In this document: piece by piece, positions 18,473 to 27,887 of the stretch | Layout: every line of letters begins with the position of its first letter | Numbering within the stretch: position 1 is the first letter of the stretch | Assembly (NCBI GenBank): GCA_963753955.1 | Contig: CAVWEM010000005.1 | Location: 1-64,000, forward strand | Length of the DNA: 64,000 nt | Reading direction: 5' to 3' | Source of the DNA: Methylumidiphilus sp963753955 | GTDB taxonomy: Bacteria > Pseudomonadota > Gammaproteobacteria > Methylococcales > Methylococcaceae | Made by a program: the position numbers and the translations under genes | Notes under the pieces: generated by a model | What the model was told of the DNA's origin: nothing | The model's input: only the letters and a program-made list of their open reading frames with translations | The model's database searches: none

Positions 18473-19915
18473 ATGTCTCCCAAAGCCGAAACCACGATGA
18501 GCAACGACACCAGCAAGGAAAACAAACTCTTCATCCTCGACACGAATGTGTTGATCCACGATCCTTCGGCGCTGTTCCGCTTCCAGGAGCATGGCATCTA
18601 CATCCCGATGATTGTGCTGGAAGAGTTGGACAATTCCAAAAAAGGCTTCTCGGAGATCGCCCGCAGCGCCCGCCAAGCCAGCCGTTTCCTGGATGAGTTG
18701 ATCCGCCACGCCGATCTGCAAACGATCAACCAAGGCATTCCGCTGCCGCAAATCCAGTTCGCCGCCCGCATCGACGAACGCTGCACGGGCCGGTTGTTCT
18801 TCCAGGTCAAGCGCCTGTCTTCCGTCCTGCCCGACTCCCTGCCCGGCGGCGTGGCCGACAATGCCATCCTGGCCACCGCGTTGGCCTTGATCGAAGACAT
18901 GCCCGATGTGCAAGTCACCCTGGTGTCCAAGGACATCAATATGCGCATCAAGGCGTCCGTGTTGGGCATCCGCGTGGAGGACTACCACAGCGACCAGGTG
19001 CTGGATGATGTCAATCTGCTGTATAGCGGTATGGAGGAGTTGCCGCTGGACTTCTGGTCTACCCACGGCAACAAGATGGAGTCTTGGCAGGATCACCACG
19101 GCCATACTTTCTACAAAGTCACCGGGCCTTTGGTGAGAAACTGGCATAGCAACCAGTTTCTGTACCTGCCTGACGACTCCCAGTTTGAATGCCTAGTGCG
19201 TACGCTCGAAGGCGACACCGCCACCCTGGAACTGGCCCACGACTACCGCACACCGCAGCATAATGTCTGGGGCATCCAGGCGCGTAACCGGGAGCAGAAC
19301 TTCGCCTTCAACGTCCTGCTCGACCCGGACATCGATTTTGTCACCCTGCTTGGCCAGGCTGGCACCGGCAAGACCCTGCTGGCCTTGGCGGCGGGGCTGA
19401 CGCAGACTATGGACGGCAAGCTTTACAAGGAAATCATCATGACCCGTGAAACCATCCCGCTGGGCGAGGACATCGGTTTCCTGCCGGGTACGGAGGAAGA
19501 AAAAATGGCCCCTTGGATGGGTGCGCTGCTGGACAATTTGGAACTGCTCAGTAGCCACGGCGAGACCGGCGATTGGGAGCGGGCCGCCACCAGCACACTG
19601 ATCTCCAACCGCGTCAAGGTCCGCGCCCTGAATTTCATGCGAGGCCGCACGTTCCTAAACCGCTATATCATCCTGGACGAGGCGCAAAACCTCACGCCGA
19701 AGCAGATGAAAACCCTCATCACCCGCGCCGGCCCGCAAACCAAGGTCATCTGCCTGGGCAATCTTGGCCAGATTGACACGCCTTATCTGACCGGCACGAC
19801 CTCGGGTTTGACCTATGTGGTCGACCACTTCAAAGCTTATTCCCATGGCGCACACCTGACTTTGCGCCGGGGTGAGCGTTCGCGGCTGGCGGACTTCGCG
19901 TCGGAGACTTTATAG
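18473..19915 (+). CDS. PIN-domain/PhoH-family ATPase (YlaK-like)
   Basis: The 480-residue protein combines an N-terminal PIN ribonuclease-like domain (residues about 18-150), beginning KLFILDTNVLIHDPSALF with acidic residues further on (GGVADNAILATAL, VSKDINMR), with a PhoH ATPase domain (about 235-480). The ATPase has Walker A LLGQAGTGKTLLALAAG and Walker B NRYIILDEAQNLT. PIN-PhoH proteins are thought to be RNA helicase/ribonucleases. The start may be ATG 18473, with GAGAGGGG ahead of it inside a palindromic repeat, or ATG 18497. It converges with argA and overlaps its end by six bases. Confidence 0.9.
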   Translation: MSPKAETTMSNDTSKENKLFILDTNVLIHDPSALFRFQEHGIYIPMIVLEELDNSKKGFSEIARSARQASRFLDELIRHADLQTINQGIPLPQIQFAARIDERCTGRLFFQVKRLSSVLPDSLPGGVADNAILATALALIEDMPDVQVTLVSKDINMRIKASVLGIRVEDYHSDQVLDDVNLLYSGMEELPLDFWSTHGNKMESWQDHHGHTFYKVTGPLVRNWHSNQFLYLPDDSQFECLVRTLEGDTATLELAHDYRTPQHNVWGIQARNREQNFAFNVLLDPDIDFVTLLGQAGTGKTLLALAAGLTQTMDGKLYKEIIMTRETIPLGEDIGFLPGTEEEKMAPWMGALLDNLELLSSHGETGDWERAATSTLISNRVKVRALNFMRGRTFLNRYIILDEAQNLTPKQMKTLITRAGPQTKVICLGNLGQIDTPYLTGTTSGLTYVVDHFKAYSHGAHLTLRRGERSRLADFASETL

Positions 19916-21264
19916 GGCGATTTGGCTTTTGGCCATGCCCAAATCTTTGAATAATATTTTCGAGTTTCTTTGCGGGTTATATTGAGCCTGACGGACGGTG
20001 GGCAGGTCGGCGACTTGGGCCAACTCGAACCCATGCTCACGGAACCAATGCGTGGTTTGTGTACTTAACACAAACAGTTTTTGCAAACCGAAACTCCGCG
20101 CCTTGGCTTCCATGTATTCCAACAGCCTTTCCCCCCGGTTCTCGCCCTGGTAATCAGTCCGCAAAGCCAGGCAGGCCAATTCGCCCATGGCCTTTTCCGG
20201 GTAGGGATGCAAGGCGGCGCAGCCTAGTATCATGCCGTCCCTCTCGATCACGCTGAAGGCGTGGACTTCCGTTTCCAGGTGTTCGCGCGAGCGTTTCACC
20301 AGCACTCCCTTTTTCTCCAGCGGCTTGATGAGTTCCAAGATGCCGGCCACGTCTTGGATGTCGGCGGGGCGCATTTCCTCGAAAGGCGACAGGCTGACCA
20401 GAGTGCCTACGCCGTCGCGGGTGAACAGCTCCAACAAGGCCGCCCCGTCAATGCGGCGGTTGAGCAGATGCGCCCGCCGCACCCCGCGACCACAGGCGTT
20501 GACGGCGGCTTTAAGATGCGGGATGACCTCTTCCGCCAAGGTGTCGCCGGATGCCAACAAGGTCTCCGCCTCCTCGGTGGTGAGTTGGCGGATTGGGCTG
20601 CCGTCGTCGAGCTTGACGCAATCCTGTTCGGTCAGCAGCAGCAGCTTGTCGGCGCGTAGGGCGACGGCGACGGCGACGGCGACTTCCTCCGCGCCGAGGT
20701 TGAAGACTTCTCCGGTGGGCGAGTAGCCGATGGGGAGAGCAACACCACGTCGCCTTGCTCGAGCTTGCCGCGTATGCCTTCCACATCGACCCGGCGCACT
20801 TCGCCGGTGTGGCCGAAATCCACGCCCTCGCGCACACCCAGCGGCTTGGCGATGACGAAATTGCCTGAGGCGACGCGAATCCGCGCCCCGTCCATGGGCG
20901 AATGGGCCAGTCCCATGGACAGCAGCGCCTCGATTTCCACCCGCACCGTGCCGGCGGCTTCCTTCACGCATTCCAGCGCCACCGCGTCGGTCACGCGCAG
21001 GCCACCTATATAGCGCATCTGGCAGCCGCGCAAGTTCAGCCGCTGCTCCACTTGTGGCCTCGCGCCATGCACCAGCACCAGCTTCACACCTAAGCTGTTG
21101 AGCAAGGCGAAGTCATGCACCAGGTTGGAGAACAGCCCGTCGGCCAAGGCTTCGCCGCCGAAGGAGATGACGAAAGTGCGTCCGCGATGGGCGTGGATGT
21201 AAGGCGAGGAATCCCGGAACCAGCGGACAAAACGGGACTGTTCGATGGCGGTAGGGTTGGTCAT
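19910..21264 (-). CDS. argA: N-acetylglutamate synthase, one frameshift
   Basis: ArgA acetylates glutamate at the first step of arginine synthesis. The N-terminal part is an amino-acid-kinase-like domain (FRDSSPYIHAHRGRTFVISF, LVHGARPQVEQRL) that binds arginine for feedback control. The C-terminal part (from about residue 300) is a GNAT acetyltransferase domain with LACLALRTDYQGENRGERLL. The frame breaks near 20733. Adding one C to a run of four (VVLLSP/IGYSPTGEVFNL) joins the halves into about 451 residues, the normal size. This homopolymer deletion looks like a sequencing error. Its ATG overlaps the stop of the upstream methyltransferase gene (ATGA). Confidence 0.93.
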
Positions 21265-22016
21265 GGATGCGCGGGTGTGGGCGAGGCGGCAATATAAATA
21301 ATCGTGTCGGGGAGGGTGATTTCCGATTCCGGGTGCGCCGCGTCAATCTCCCGGATGCCCGCCTCGATTTCCTCCTCCGTGAAGCCTGCGAGATCCGACA
21401 TGAAGCGGTTCCTGATCATCTCGAACCAAGTGCTTTTGTTGAGCGCAAAGGAGTAAGGATAGATTTTCAAGTGGGTTTTAAATCCACAGGATTCCAGTTC
21501 CGCAATCAAGGTTTCATGGTGTGGCTGCTTCTGCCTAAACGCTGCCTTGGCTTGCTCGAAGAGGGGAAGGGCAATGTCTTGCGGGCGCGTCACGATGAGG
21601 ATTTTACCCCGCTCCGGCAGTTTCGCTTGGAGATATTGCCATAGTTTTTCCCGCGCCGGAATATGATGCACCACTTCTTTCAGCAGGACTTTGCCGCAAG
21701 GCAAGCCTAGGCCCATGAATCCATGCGCATCTGCGCAGACGGCCTCGATCTGCGCGATTTTGGCGGCCTCCCCAACCATATTCCTGGAAGGCTCGATGCA
21801 ATAAGCCCGTCCCAGGCCGACGGTGTCATGCAGCAGCTTGGTGTAAACCCCAGTGCCGCCACCAATATCCGCCAGAATATCGCCTTGGGTCAATTGCAGC
21901 AGTTCGATGATGTTTGCCAACATGCTGCTTTGGTATTGCTCGGAGAAATACCAAAGCATGTTGTAAATGTCCGCAAGGGTGTCGAAGTGGTTGGGGGTGG
22001 CTGTCTCAGGTGGCAT
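21261..22016 (-). CDS. class I SAM-dependent methyltransferase
   Basis: The 251-residue soluble protein has a Rossmann-type methyltransferase core: motif I ILADIGGGTGVYTKLL (residues about 48-63), CIEPSRNM as motif II, and a motif like VLLKEVVHHIPAREKLW. The C-terminal part (ESCGFKTHLKIYPYSFALNK) fits a small-molecule methyltransferase of the UbiE/Methyltransf_11 type. The substrate is unknown. It lies between bepA (three-base gap) and argA (four-base overlap), so the three probably form one transcript. Confidence 0.83.
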   Translation of the reverse strand: MPPETATPNHFDTLADIYNMLWYFSEQYQSSMLANIIELLQLTQGDILADIGGGTGVYTKLLHDTVGLGRAYCIEPSRNMVGEAAKIAQIEAVCADAHGFMGLGLPCGKVLLKEVVHHIPAREKLWQYLQAKLPERGKILIVTRPQDIALPLFEQAKAAFRQKQPHHETLIAELESCGFKTHLKIYPYSFALNKSTWFEMIRNRFMSDLAGFTEEEIEAGIREIDAAHPESEITLPDTIIYIAASPTPAHP

Positions 22017-22019
22017 AGG

Positions 22020-23623
22020 TCATTTTTCCTGGCGGCTTTCCTTTTCTTCCTCGGTGAATTGGCGCATCCGCTCGTCGATCACCGCGTTGAGATAGAAATT
22101 GCCGATGGAGAGTTTGCGGGCAAGTTTCAGGTGCGTGACGGCCATGCGGGTCTGTCCGTCGGCATAATAGGCTTCTGCCAAGTAACGGTGGGATTCCGCC
22201 TCGTCGCCCAGTCCGCTGTAGGCCTGCGCCAGGGACTCGTAGATCCCGGGGGTGACGGTTCCGTGGATGATCTCTTCCAGCAGGCGCCGGGCCGGTTCCG
22301 GCTTGTGGGTGATGAGCAGGGCTTGGACATAGCCCAAGCGTATCGCCATGTTCTCGGGAAAGTGTTCGCGGGCCGAGGCGTAGATTTCCATAGCCTTGGG
22401 ATAATTATGCTGATCCATTTCCGCCTTGGCCAAGGCATTGACGAAATGGGACTGGTAGGGGTATTCGGCGATCAGTTGTTGCAATAGCTTTTTGCCTTCG
22501 CCGATCTGGCTGTCGGCGACCAGGCTTAGGGCCAGCCCATAGCGGGCCACGTCCTGTTGCTGTTTTGTGCCTTGGCCTTGGATGTTTTTGAAATACTCCA
22601 CCGCTTCGTGGGCGGTAATTGCGGAACTGACGCGAAGCTTGGCGCGGATCAACTGGTAGGGCAGCCCGTCCGGGTATTGGCGGTAGGGGAATTTTTCCGC
22701 CCGTCCACGGGTGTCGGCGATGCGCGGACGGTAACCGGGTGGGTGAGTAGGAATTCCGGCGTGCCGTGTCCGGCGAAGCGGGTGGATTGCTGCATGCGCT
22801 CGAAGAAGGTCGGCATGCTGCGCGGGTCGAATTCCGAGCGGGACAGGATTTGCATTCCGACGTTGTCGGCTTCGGCTTCGTTGTCGCGGGTGAAGTTGAT
22901 CATGGCCTGTGTGCCCGCGCCCATGGCGGCCATGGCCAAACCTTGCCCGGTGTTGGTGTTGCGTTGGCAGCCTTCGGTCTTCGCGGTGCAATAGGCCTGG
23001 TTCTGGTAGCTGTTCCCGCCCATCCTCGATCCGACCAACATGGCGGCGATCATGGCGGCGAAGGAGATCAACTGGATGCGTCCTTGGGCTTGGAACGCTT
23101 GGTAGAGATGGCGCTGGGTGACGTGGGCGATTTCGTGGCCCAGTACCGAGGCCAGCTCGCTTTCCGCCTCCGAGACCAGGATCAGGCCGGCATTGACGCC
23201 GATGTAGCCGCCGGGGCCGGCGAAGGCGTTGATGGCGGGGTCGTTGACCACGAAAAAATGGAAGGGCTGCGCGGGGTTGTCGCAATTGGCCGAGAGTTTA
23301 TGGCCGATGGACTGGATATATTCGTCCACCTCCGGGTCTTGGTTGACTTCCGTCTGGCCGTGCAGGCTGCGGAAGAAGGCTTCGCCCAGTTCTTTTTCCT
23401 GCACGGGGGTGAACAGGGTTCCCGAGGGGTCGCCTATTTCGGGCAGATCCAGGCCGTGGCGGATTTCCCCGCTGGTGCCCAAATAAGAGGACGAGGAGGG
23501 GGATGTGTAGATATTCGTCAAGTCGATGTCCAGCGGCTTTTGCACATGCGCGGCTTGGCTCGTCGGCAGGACAGACTGGGCGAGGATCAGTACTAAAGCA
23601 AGAGACTTGCCGGGTTTGGACAT
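22020..23623 (-). CDS. periplasmic M48 metalloprotease/chaperone BepA-like, one frameshift
   Basis: The protein starts with a signal peptide (MSKPGKSLALVLILAQSVLP) and has the zinc protease motif LGHEIAHVTQRH near residue 150, with NEAEADNVGMQIL supplying the third ligand. The C-terminal half is made of TPR-like repeats (for example AEMDQHNYPKAMEIYASARE). This is the layout of BepA/YfgC, which oversees assembly of LptD and other outer-membrane proteins. The frame breaks near 22728. One missing base there separates LLTHPVT from RIADTRGRAEKFPYRQYPDG. The repaired length is about 534 residues. ATG 23623 is preferred to an upstream TTG. Confidence 0.88.
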
Positions 23624-23745
23624 ATCTTCGTGGGTTTGTGGCAATTGGGTGCTAGCGACCTGCGCCTTGCGCAGGCAAATAAGCCGTGGTGGCCTTGGGT
23701 TTTCAGATTAACATAACAACTTTTTGCCACCGCTGGGATTAAAGC

Positions 23746-24141
23746 TTGCTGAAATTTGCGATTCAAATCAACTCAGCCCCTTGGCAGGGCCAGGCTTGTG
23801 AAACTGCCTACCAGTTTATCAGAGCGGCCTTGAACCTGGGGCATGAAATCGTCCGGGTCTTTTTCTATTGCGAAGGTGCCTACAACGGCCTGCGCTGGAT
23901 GTCTCCTCCCGAGGACGAGAGGCCGTCGATCCGGCGCTGGTCGGAGCTGGCGGCGGAGCAGGGCATCGACCTAGTCATTTGCATTTCCGCCGCCGGGCGG
24001 CGTGGCTTGCTGGAAAAGACCGAGGCAGCGCGGGCCGGGAAGCGTGACGACGACTTGGCTGAGGGTTTTCGCATCGGTGGCTTGGGGCTTTGGGTGGATG
24101 CCTGCCTGGAAGCCGACCGGTTCCTGTCGTTTGGGGGGTGA
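23746..24141 (+). CDS. tusD: sulfurtransferase complex subunit TusD (DsrE-like)
   Basis: The 131-residue protein has the DsrE fold: KFAIQINSAPWQGQACETAY at the start, VRVFFYCEGAYNG in the middle, and IDLVICISAAGRRGLL, whose Cys matches the conserved persulfide-carrying cysteine of TusD/DsrE. The start is probably TTG 23746, since the family begins close to this point and no ATG is suitable. It heads a tight tusD-tusC-tusB operon. With TusA and TusE the complex relays sulfur for 2-thiouridine in tRNA. In sulfur oxidisers the homologous DsrEFH does the reverse. Confidence 0.9.
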   Translation: MLKFAIQINSAPWQGQACETAYQFIRAALNLGHEIVRVFFYCEGAYNGLRWMSPPEDERPSIRRWSELAAEQGIDLVICISAAGRRGLLEKTEAARAGKRDDDLAEGFRIGGLGLWVDACLEADRFLSFGG

Positions 24142-24498
24142 ATGAAGAATTTCCTCTTTGTGATGCGCCGTCCGCCCTACGAAGGCAGTGCCGTCCGCGA
24201 AAGCCTGGACATGCTCATGACAGTCGCCGCTTTCGACCAGCCGGTGCGGGTGCTGTTCCTGGACGACGGCGTGTTTTTGCTCAAGTCCGGCCAAAGCCCG
24301 GAAGGTTTGGGGCTGAAGCCGCTGGCACCCTTGCTGTCCGCGCTGGAAACCTACGATGTCGAAGATCTGTGGGTGGAGGAGGAATCCTTGGCCGAGCGCG
24401 GGCTTGATCCTGCCAGCCTGTTTTTGCCCGTGCGCAGTGTCAGCCGCGCGGAGGTCACGCGCTTGGTCAGTGCCGCCGATGTTGTGGTGGGTTGCTGA
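24142..24498 (+). CDS. tusC: sulfurtransferase complex subunit TusC (DsrF-like)
   Basis: This 118-residue DsrF-family protein starts MKNFLFVMRRPPYEGSAVRE, with the RRPPY-like segment usual at the N-terminus of TusC, followed by VRVLFLDDGVFLLKSGQSPE and a C-terminal VSAADVVVGC. It starts directly after the tusD stop and its TGA overlaps the ATG of tusB. It is a structural partner in the TusBCD hexamer. No frameshift is seen. Confidence 0.9.
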   Translation: MKNFLFVMRRPPYEGSAVRESLDMLMTVAAFDQPVRVLFLDDGVFLLKSGQSPEGLGLKPLAPLLSALETYDVEDLWVEEESLAERGLDPASLFLPVRSVSRAEVTRLVSAADVVVGC

Positions 24499-24806
24499 TG
24501 GGCGTTTTGCATCTGGTCAACCGTTCCCCGCACGAATCCCCAAACCTGTTGCTCTGTCTGGAGCGGGCGGGGGAAGGGGATGCGGTGTTATTGTTGGAAA
24601 GCGGTGTTTACGCAACGTTGCGCACAACTGCCTTCGTCCCTCGGCTGCAAGAGGCCATGCGAAGGGTATCCGTCTATGCGTTGGCGTACGATCTTGCGGC
24701 AAGGGGGATTGCGGCGGAGGAAATGCTAGGCGGGGTCGTGGGTGTCGATTACGAGGGGTTTGTGAAATTAAGCTTGCTCCACTCCCCCGTCCAATCCTGG
24801 TTTTAG
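24498..24806 (+). CDS. tusB: sulfurtransferase complex subunit TusB (DsrH-like)
   Basis: The protein of about 102 residues starts MGVLHLVNRSPHESPNLLLC at an ATG overlapping the tusC stop. The VNRSP near the N-terminus and AVLLLESGVYA are characteristic of DsrH/TusB. The rest (VYALAYDLAARGI, VDYEGFVKLSL) matches the family's C-terminal half. It converges with rppH across an eight-base gap. The separate TusE/DsrC gene that would complete the relay is not in the window. Confidence 0.9.
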   Translation: MGVLHLVNRSPHESPNLLLCLERAGEGDAVLLLESGVYATLRTTAFVPRLQEAMRRVSVYALAYDLAARGIAAEEMLGGVVGVDYEGFVKLSLLHSPVQSWF

Positions 24807-24814
24807 CGCGGGGT

Positions 24815-25339
24815 TCAGGCTTTTTGAAGGGCGGATAGGAAGCCTAGCGGACTCACCGGCACCTTCTCGGAAACCAGATGGGAGCCGAGTTCCGTCAAAG
24901 CCTTGCGGTAAACTTCGCGCTTGAAATAGACCACATCGTGCAGCGGATGCCAGAAATCCACCCAGCACCAGGCGTCGAATTCGGGTTTGTCCGTGCGATC
25001 CAGGCAGATATGGCATTCCCTGCCGGTCATGCGCAGGATGTACCAGAGCTGTTTCTGGCCGATGCACAGCGGCTGGGAGTGTTTGCGGATGTAGCGTTCG
25101 GGCAGTTCGTAGCGCAGCCAGTCGCGGGTGCGGCCGATCACCTGCACCTGTCGGCCACGCAGCCCGACTTCCTCGTACAACTCGCGGTACATCGCTTCCT
25201 TGGGCGATTCATTCGACTTGATGCCGCCCTGGGGAAATTGCCAGGAGCGCATGCCAACCCGACGCGCCCAGAAAACACGTCCTTCGTCATTGCATAGGAT
25301 GATGCCCACATTGAGGCGATATCCCTCCGAGTCGATCAT
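24815..25339 (-). CDS. rppH: RNA pyrophosphohydrolase
   Basis: RppH removes pyrophosphate from the 5' end of triphosphorylated mRNA and so starts RNase E-dependent decay. The 174-residue protein has the family start MIDSEGYRLNVGIILCND, WQFPQGGIKSNESP, and the Nudix box in AMYRELYEEVGLRGRQVQV, with the metal-binding glutamates. WLRYELPERYIRK and WCWVDFWHPLHDVV are typical of RppH as opposed to other Nudix enzymes. The length is normal. Confidence 0.95.
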   Translation of the reverse strand: MIDSEGYRLNVGIILCNDEGRVFWARRVGMRSWQFPQGGIKSNESPKEAMYRELYEEVGLRGRQVQVIGRTRDWLRYELPERYIRKHSQPLCIGQKQLWYILRMTGRECHICLDRTDKPEFDAWCWVDFWHPLHDVVYFKREVYRKALTELGSHLVSEKVPVSPLGFLSALQKA

Positions 25340-25487
25340 AACCGCGCCAGCGTCCTCAAATGCTATAATGACGGCCTTGCGAAGCCGCTTTTCTGATGAG
25401 ATTCATTGTTTCATAAAACACGGTTCCATGCCACCGCTTAGGAACCGCCAAACGCGCCGCACATTCCCACTCTTGGAAGGAAACCCT

Positions 25488-26141
25488 GTGAGCTTAGTCC
25501 TATTCGATCTCGACAACACCCTTCTGGCTGGCGACAGCGATTACCTGTGGGGGGAATTCCTGGTGGAAAAAGGCATAGTGGATGGGGATGCCTACCGGCA
25601 GGCCAACGAGCGGTTCTACGGGCAATACCGGGAAGGGTGTCTGGATATCGCCGAATTCCTGTATTTTGCCTTGAGACCGCTGGCGGAGCACCCACCGGAA
25701 AAGCTTTACGCCTGGCGCGAAGACTTTATCGAAGAGAAGATCAAGCCCATCCTGTTGGATGCCGCACGTGAGTTGATCGAAAGGCACCGGCAGGCCGGCG
25801 ACCTGCCGGTGGTCATCACCGCGACGAACCGATTCGTCACCGAGCCCATCGCCAGGCTTTACGGCATCGAACATCTTATCGCCACCACGCCGGAGTTCCG
25901 CGACGGCCGTTACACCGGACGGTTTGAAGGGACGCCCTGTTTCCAGGAAGGCAAGGTGAAACGGCTTTACGAATGGATGGCAGTGAACGACCATGGGCTG
26001 GCCGCCAGTTGGTTCTATAGCGATTCCCACAACGACCTGCCCCTGCTGGTGAAGGTAAGCAACCCGGTGGCGGTGGATCCAGACGAAACCCTTTTGGACG
26101 TTGCCCAGGAAAAAGGCTGGCCGGTGATTAGCCTGCGTTAG
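25488..26141 (+). CDS. HAD-IB family phosphatase (phosphoserine phosphatase-like)
   Basis: The 217-residue cytosolic protein has the HAD motif I SLVLFDLDNTLLAGDSDYLW, with its nucleophilic aspartate, motif II in LPVVITATNRFVTEPIA, and motif III/IV in SWFYSDSHNDLPLLVKV. The size and motif spacing match the HAD-IB hydrolases related to SerB. The substrate is uncertain. The start is GTG 25488, placed eight bases after GGAAGG. The open frame extending upstream to 25128 is not used. It converges on grx with a strong hairpin between them. Confidence 0.88.
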   Translation: MSLVLFDLDNTLLAGDSDYLWGEFLVEKGIVDGDAYRQANERFYGQYREGCLDIAEFLYFALRPLAEHPPEKLYAWREDFIEEKIKPILLDAARELIERHRQAGDLPVVITATNRFVTEPIARLYGIEHLIATTPEFRDGRYTGRFEGTPCFQEGKVKRLYEWMAVNDHGLAASWFYSDSHNDLPLLVKVSNPVAVDPDETLLDVAQEKGWPVISLR

Positions 26142-26171
26142 GGATAACATCCCTCCAAGGGATGTTATCCC
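26141..26171. terminator. perfect 14-bp hairpin between convergent genes
   Basis: GGGATAACATCCCT and AGGGATGTTATCCC form a perfect 14-base stem with a CCA loop. It lies between the stop of the HAD phosphatase (26141) and that of the glutaredoxin gene (26176), and can act in both directions. There is no long T run. The same core (ATAACATCCC) recurs in the hairpin at 58908-58938. Confidence 0.7.
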
Positions 26172-26175
26172 TGCA

Positions 26176-26439
26176 TTACTCGGAGGCGGCCAGCAAACCC
26201 GCCAGCTTCCCCGCCCGGTCCAGCGCGGACAAATCGTCGAAGCCACCCACATGGGTGGCACCGATATAAATCTGCGGCACGGTGCGGCGGTGGGTTTTTT
26301 CCATCATCTCGACGCGCTTTTGCGTGTCCAGATCCACCCTGATCTTCTCGATGGACTCAACGCCCCGAGTCCGCAGCAGGCGTTCGGCCATCACGCAGAA
26401 AGGGCAGGCCGCTGTGCTGTACATCAACACCTTAGCCAC
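26176..26439 (-). CDS. grxC: glutaredoxin 3
   Basis: This small redox protein of about 87 residues has the CPFC active site (VLMYSTAACPFCVMAERLL) and the glutathione-binding TVPQIYIGATHVGGFDDL segment, so it is a dithiol glutaredoxin of the GrxC type. The start is probably GTG 26439 (VAKVLMYS), which fits the family N-terminus and overlaps the end of the DUF2892 gene by eight bases. An ATG at 26472 would add 11 atypical residues. Confidence 0.9.
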   Translation of the reverse strand: MAKVLMYSTAACPFCVMAERLLRTRGVESIEKIRVDLDTQKRVEMMEKTHRRTVPQIYIGATHVGGFDDLSALDRAGKLAGLLAASE

Positions 26440-26659
26440 GGCCCGCCGCTCCGCAACGGTCGGCGATGCCAAGTTTCTTCAGGAAAATCTCCAAGGGGCA
26501 GAAGCGGGTGAAGCCGCTTTGCAACAAGTTCGCGCCCACGAAGGCGGTGAACCAGAGCCAGTGGACGCTGTGGAACAAAGGACTGGCAGCCACGCCTAGG
26601 CTGAGTGAAAGCAGGATGAAAGAGCCTGCGACGATGCGGACGATGCGTTCGGTGGTCAT
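26432..26659 (-). CDS. DUF2892 (YgaP-like) inner-membrane protein
   Basis: The 75-residue protein starts MTTERIVRIVAGSFILLSLS and has two hydrophobic segments. It ends with the typical FVGANLLQSGFTRFCPLEIF followed by LKKLG. This is the small DUF2892 membrane domain that in YgaP is linked to a rhodanese domain. Here it stands alone and is translationally coupled to the glutaredoxin gene, suggesting a thiol or sulfur link. ATG 26659 is chosen. A 2.3-kb open frame running through it from 28744 is a shadow of the efflux genes. Confidence 0.85.
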   Translation of the reverse strand: MTTERIVRIVAGSFILLSLSLGVAASPLFHSVHWLWFTAFVGANLLQSGFTRFCPLEIFLKKLGIADRCGAAGRG

Positions 26660-26813
26660 GGTGGGTTTTTTCCTGTGTAGTGTGTAGCAGAAAATACTAA
26701 TATGCTTGTCGTGCGGCGCAAAATCAAGTTTGGGCTCCATCCAATCGGTTTCCATCAACGGCTCTGACGGAAAAATAGTGGATTTTCCAGGCAATCTGAC
26801 AATCACCAACTTC

Positions 26814-27887
26814 ATGACCAAAAAGCTATTGGGCGTTTTATTCCTTGCCGTGGCGTTGTCTTTCGCCTGGCGCTGGCTCAACCAGGTAGGCGAGAAGCCT
26901 GTTTCCGCCCCGGCGGCATCCGGCCCGCCGCAGATGATGGCCCTGCCGGTGAAGGCCGCGCAGGCCAAGCGTGAGGCGGTCTCCTCCCGAATAGAGGCGG
27001 TGGGCGATTTGCTGGCGGGGGAGTCGGTGGTGTTGCGGCCGGTGATCGTCGGGCGGATTTCCGCCATCCGCTTCGAGGAGGGGCAGAAGGCCAAGGAGGG
27101 GGATGTACTGGTCGAACTCAACTCCGAAGAGCAACGGGCCGCACTGGCGCAGAGCCAGGCGTCGGTGCAGGTGGAGCAGCAGAGCTTTGCCCGCATCCGC
27201 GACGTGCGGGCGAAAAACCTGGTCAGCCAGCAGCAATACGACGAGTCCTTGGCCAGGCTGCAAAACGCGCAGGCGCTGTTGGAGGGGGATCGGTTCCGGC
27301 TGTCGCGGACTGTGCTGCAAGCGCCCTTCGACGGAATCATCGGGCTGCGCCAAGTCAGCTTGGGCGATTTTGTCAGTCCGGGGCAGGCGCTGGTGAACCT
27401 GGAATCGCTAGACCCCATCAAGCTGGACTTCCGGCTGCCGGAGAAATACGCGGCTAAAGTCGCCAAGGGCTTGAAATTGGAGGTGACGGTGGACGCTTGG
27501 CCGGGCCGGGTGTTCAGCGGTGAAATCCTGGCCGTCGATCCCCGGCTGGACGAGGCCTCCCGCACGGTCAAGGCGCGGGCACGCTTGGCCAATGCCGATT
27601 TGGCGCTGAAGCCCGGCATGTTCGCCCATGTCGTCCTGAATCTGGGCGTGGCCCGGCTTGCGCTATTCGTGCCGGAACAGGCGGTGGAGGCGAAGGGCAG
27701 CAAGACCCTGCTGTACCGCATCGCCGAGGGCAAGGCCGCGTTGACGGCGGTAAAGACCGGCGAGCGCCGCCCTGGCTTCGTGGAAATTAGTGAGGGGCTA
27801 GGCGAAGGAGAGTGGGTGGTCACCGACGGGCAGTTGAAGCTACGCGACGGGATGCCTGTGGTCGTGATAAACAAGTCCGCGCCATGA
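26814..27887 (+). CDS. RND efflux periplasmic adaptor subunit
   Basis: The 357-residue membrane-fusion protein has an N-terminal membrane anchor or signal (LLGVLFLAVALSFAWRWL), a lipoyl-like half motif (VGRISAIRFEEGQKAKEGDV), a coiled-coil hairpin (EEQRAALAQSQASVQVEQQS to LQNAQALLEG), the second lipoyl half (VLQAPFDGIIGLRQVSLGDF) and a beta-barrel domain. It links the inner-membrane pump encoded next to an outer-membrane channel, which is absent here. Its stop overlaps the pump gene's ATG (ATGA at 27884). The drug or metal exported is not predictable. Confidence 0.93.
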   Translation: MTKKLLGVLFLAVALSFAWRWLNQVGEKPVSAPAASGPPQMMALPVKAAQAKREAVSSRIEAVGDLLAGESVVLRPVIVGRISAIRFEEGQKAKEGDVLVELNSEEQRAALAQSQASVQVEQQSFARIRDVRAKNLVSQQQYDESLARLQNAQALLEGDRFRLSRTVLQAPFDGIIGLRQVSLGDFVSPGQALVNLESLDPIKLDFRLPEKYAAKVAKGLKLEVTVDAWPGRVFSGEILAVDPRLDEASRTVKARARLANADLALKPGMFAHVVLNLGVARLALFVPEQAVEAKGSKTLLYRIAEGKAALTAVKTGERRPGFVEISEGLGEGEWVVTDGQLKLRDGMPVVVINKSAP

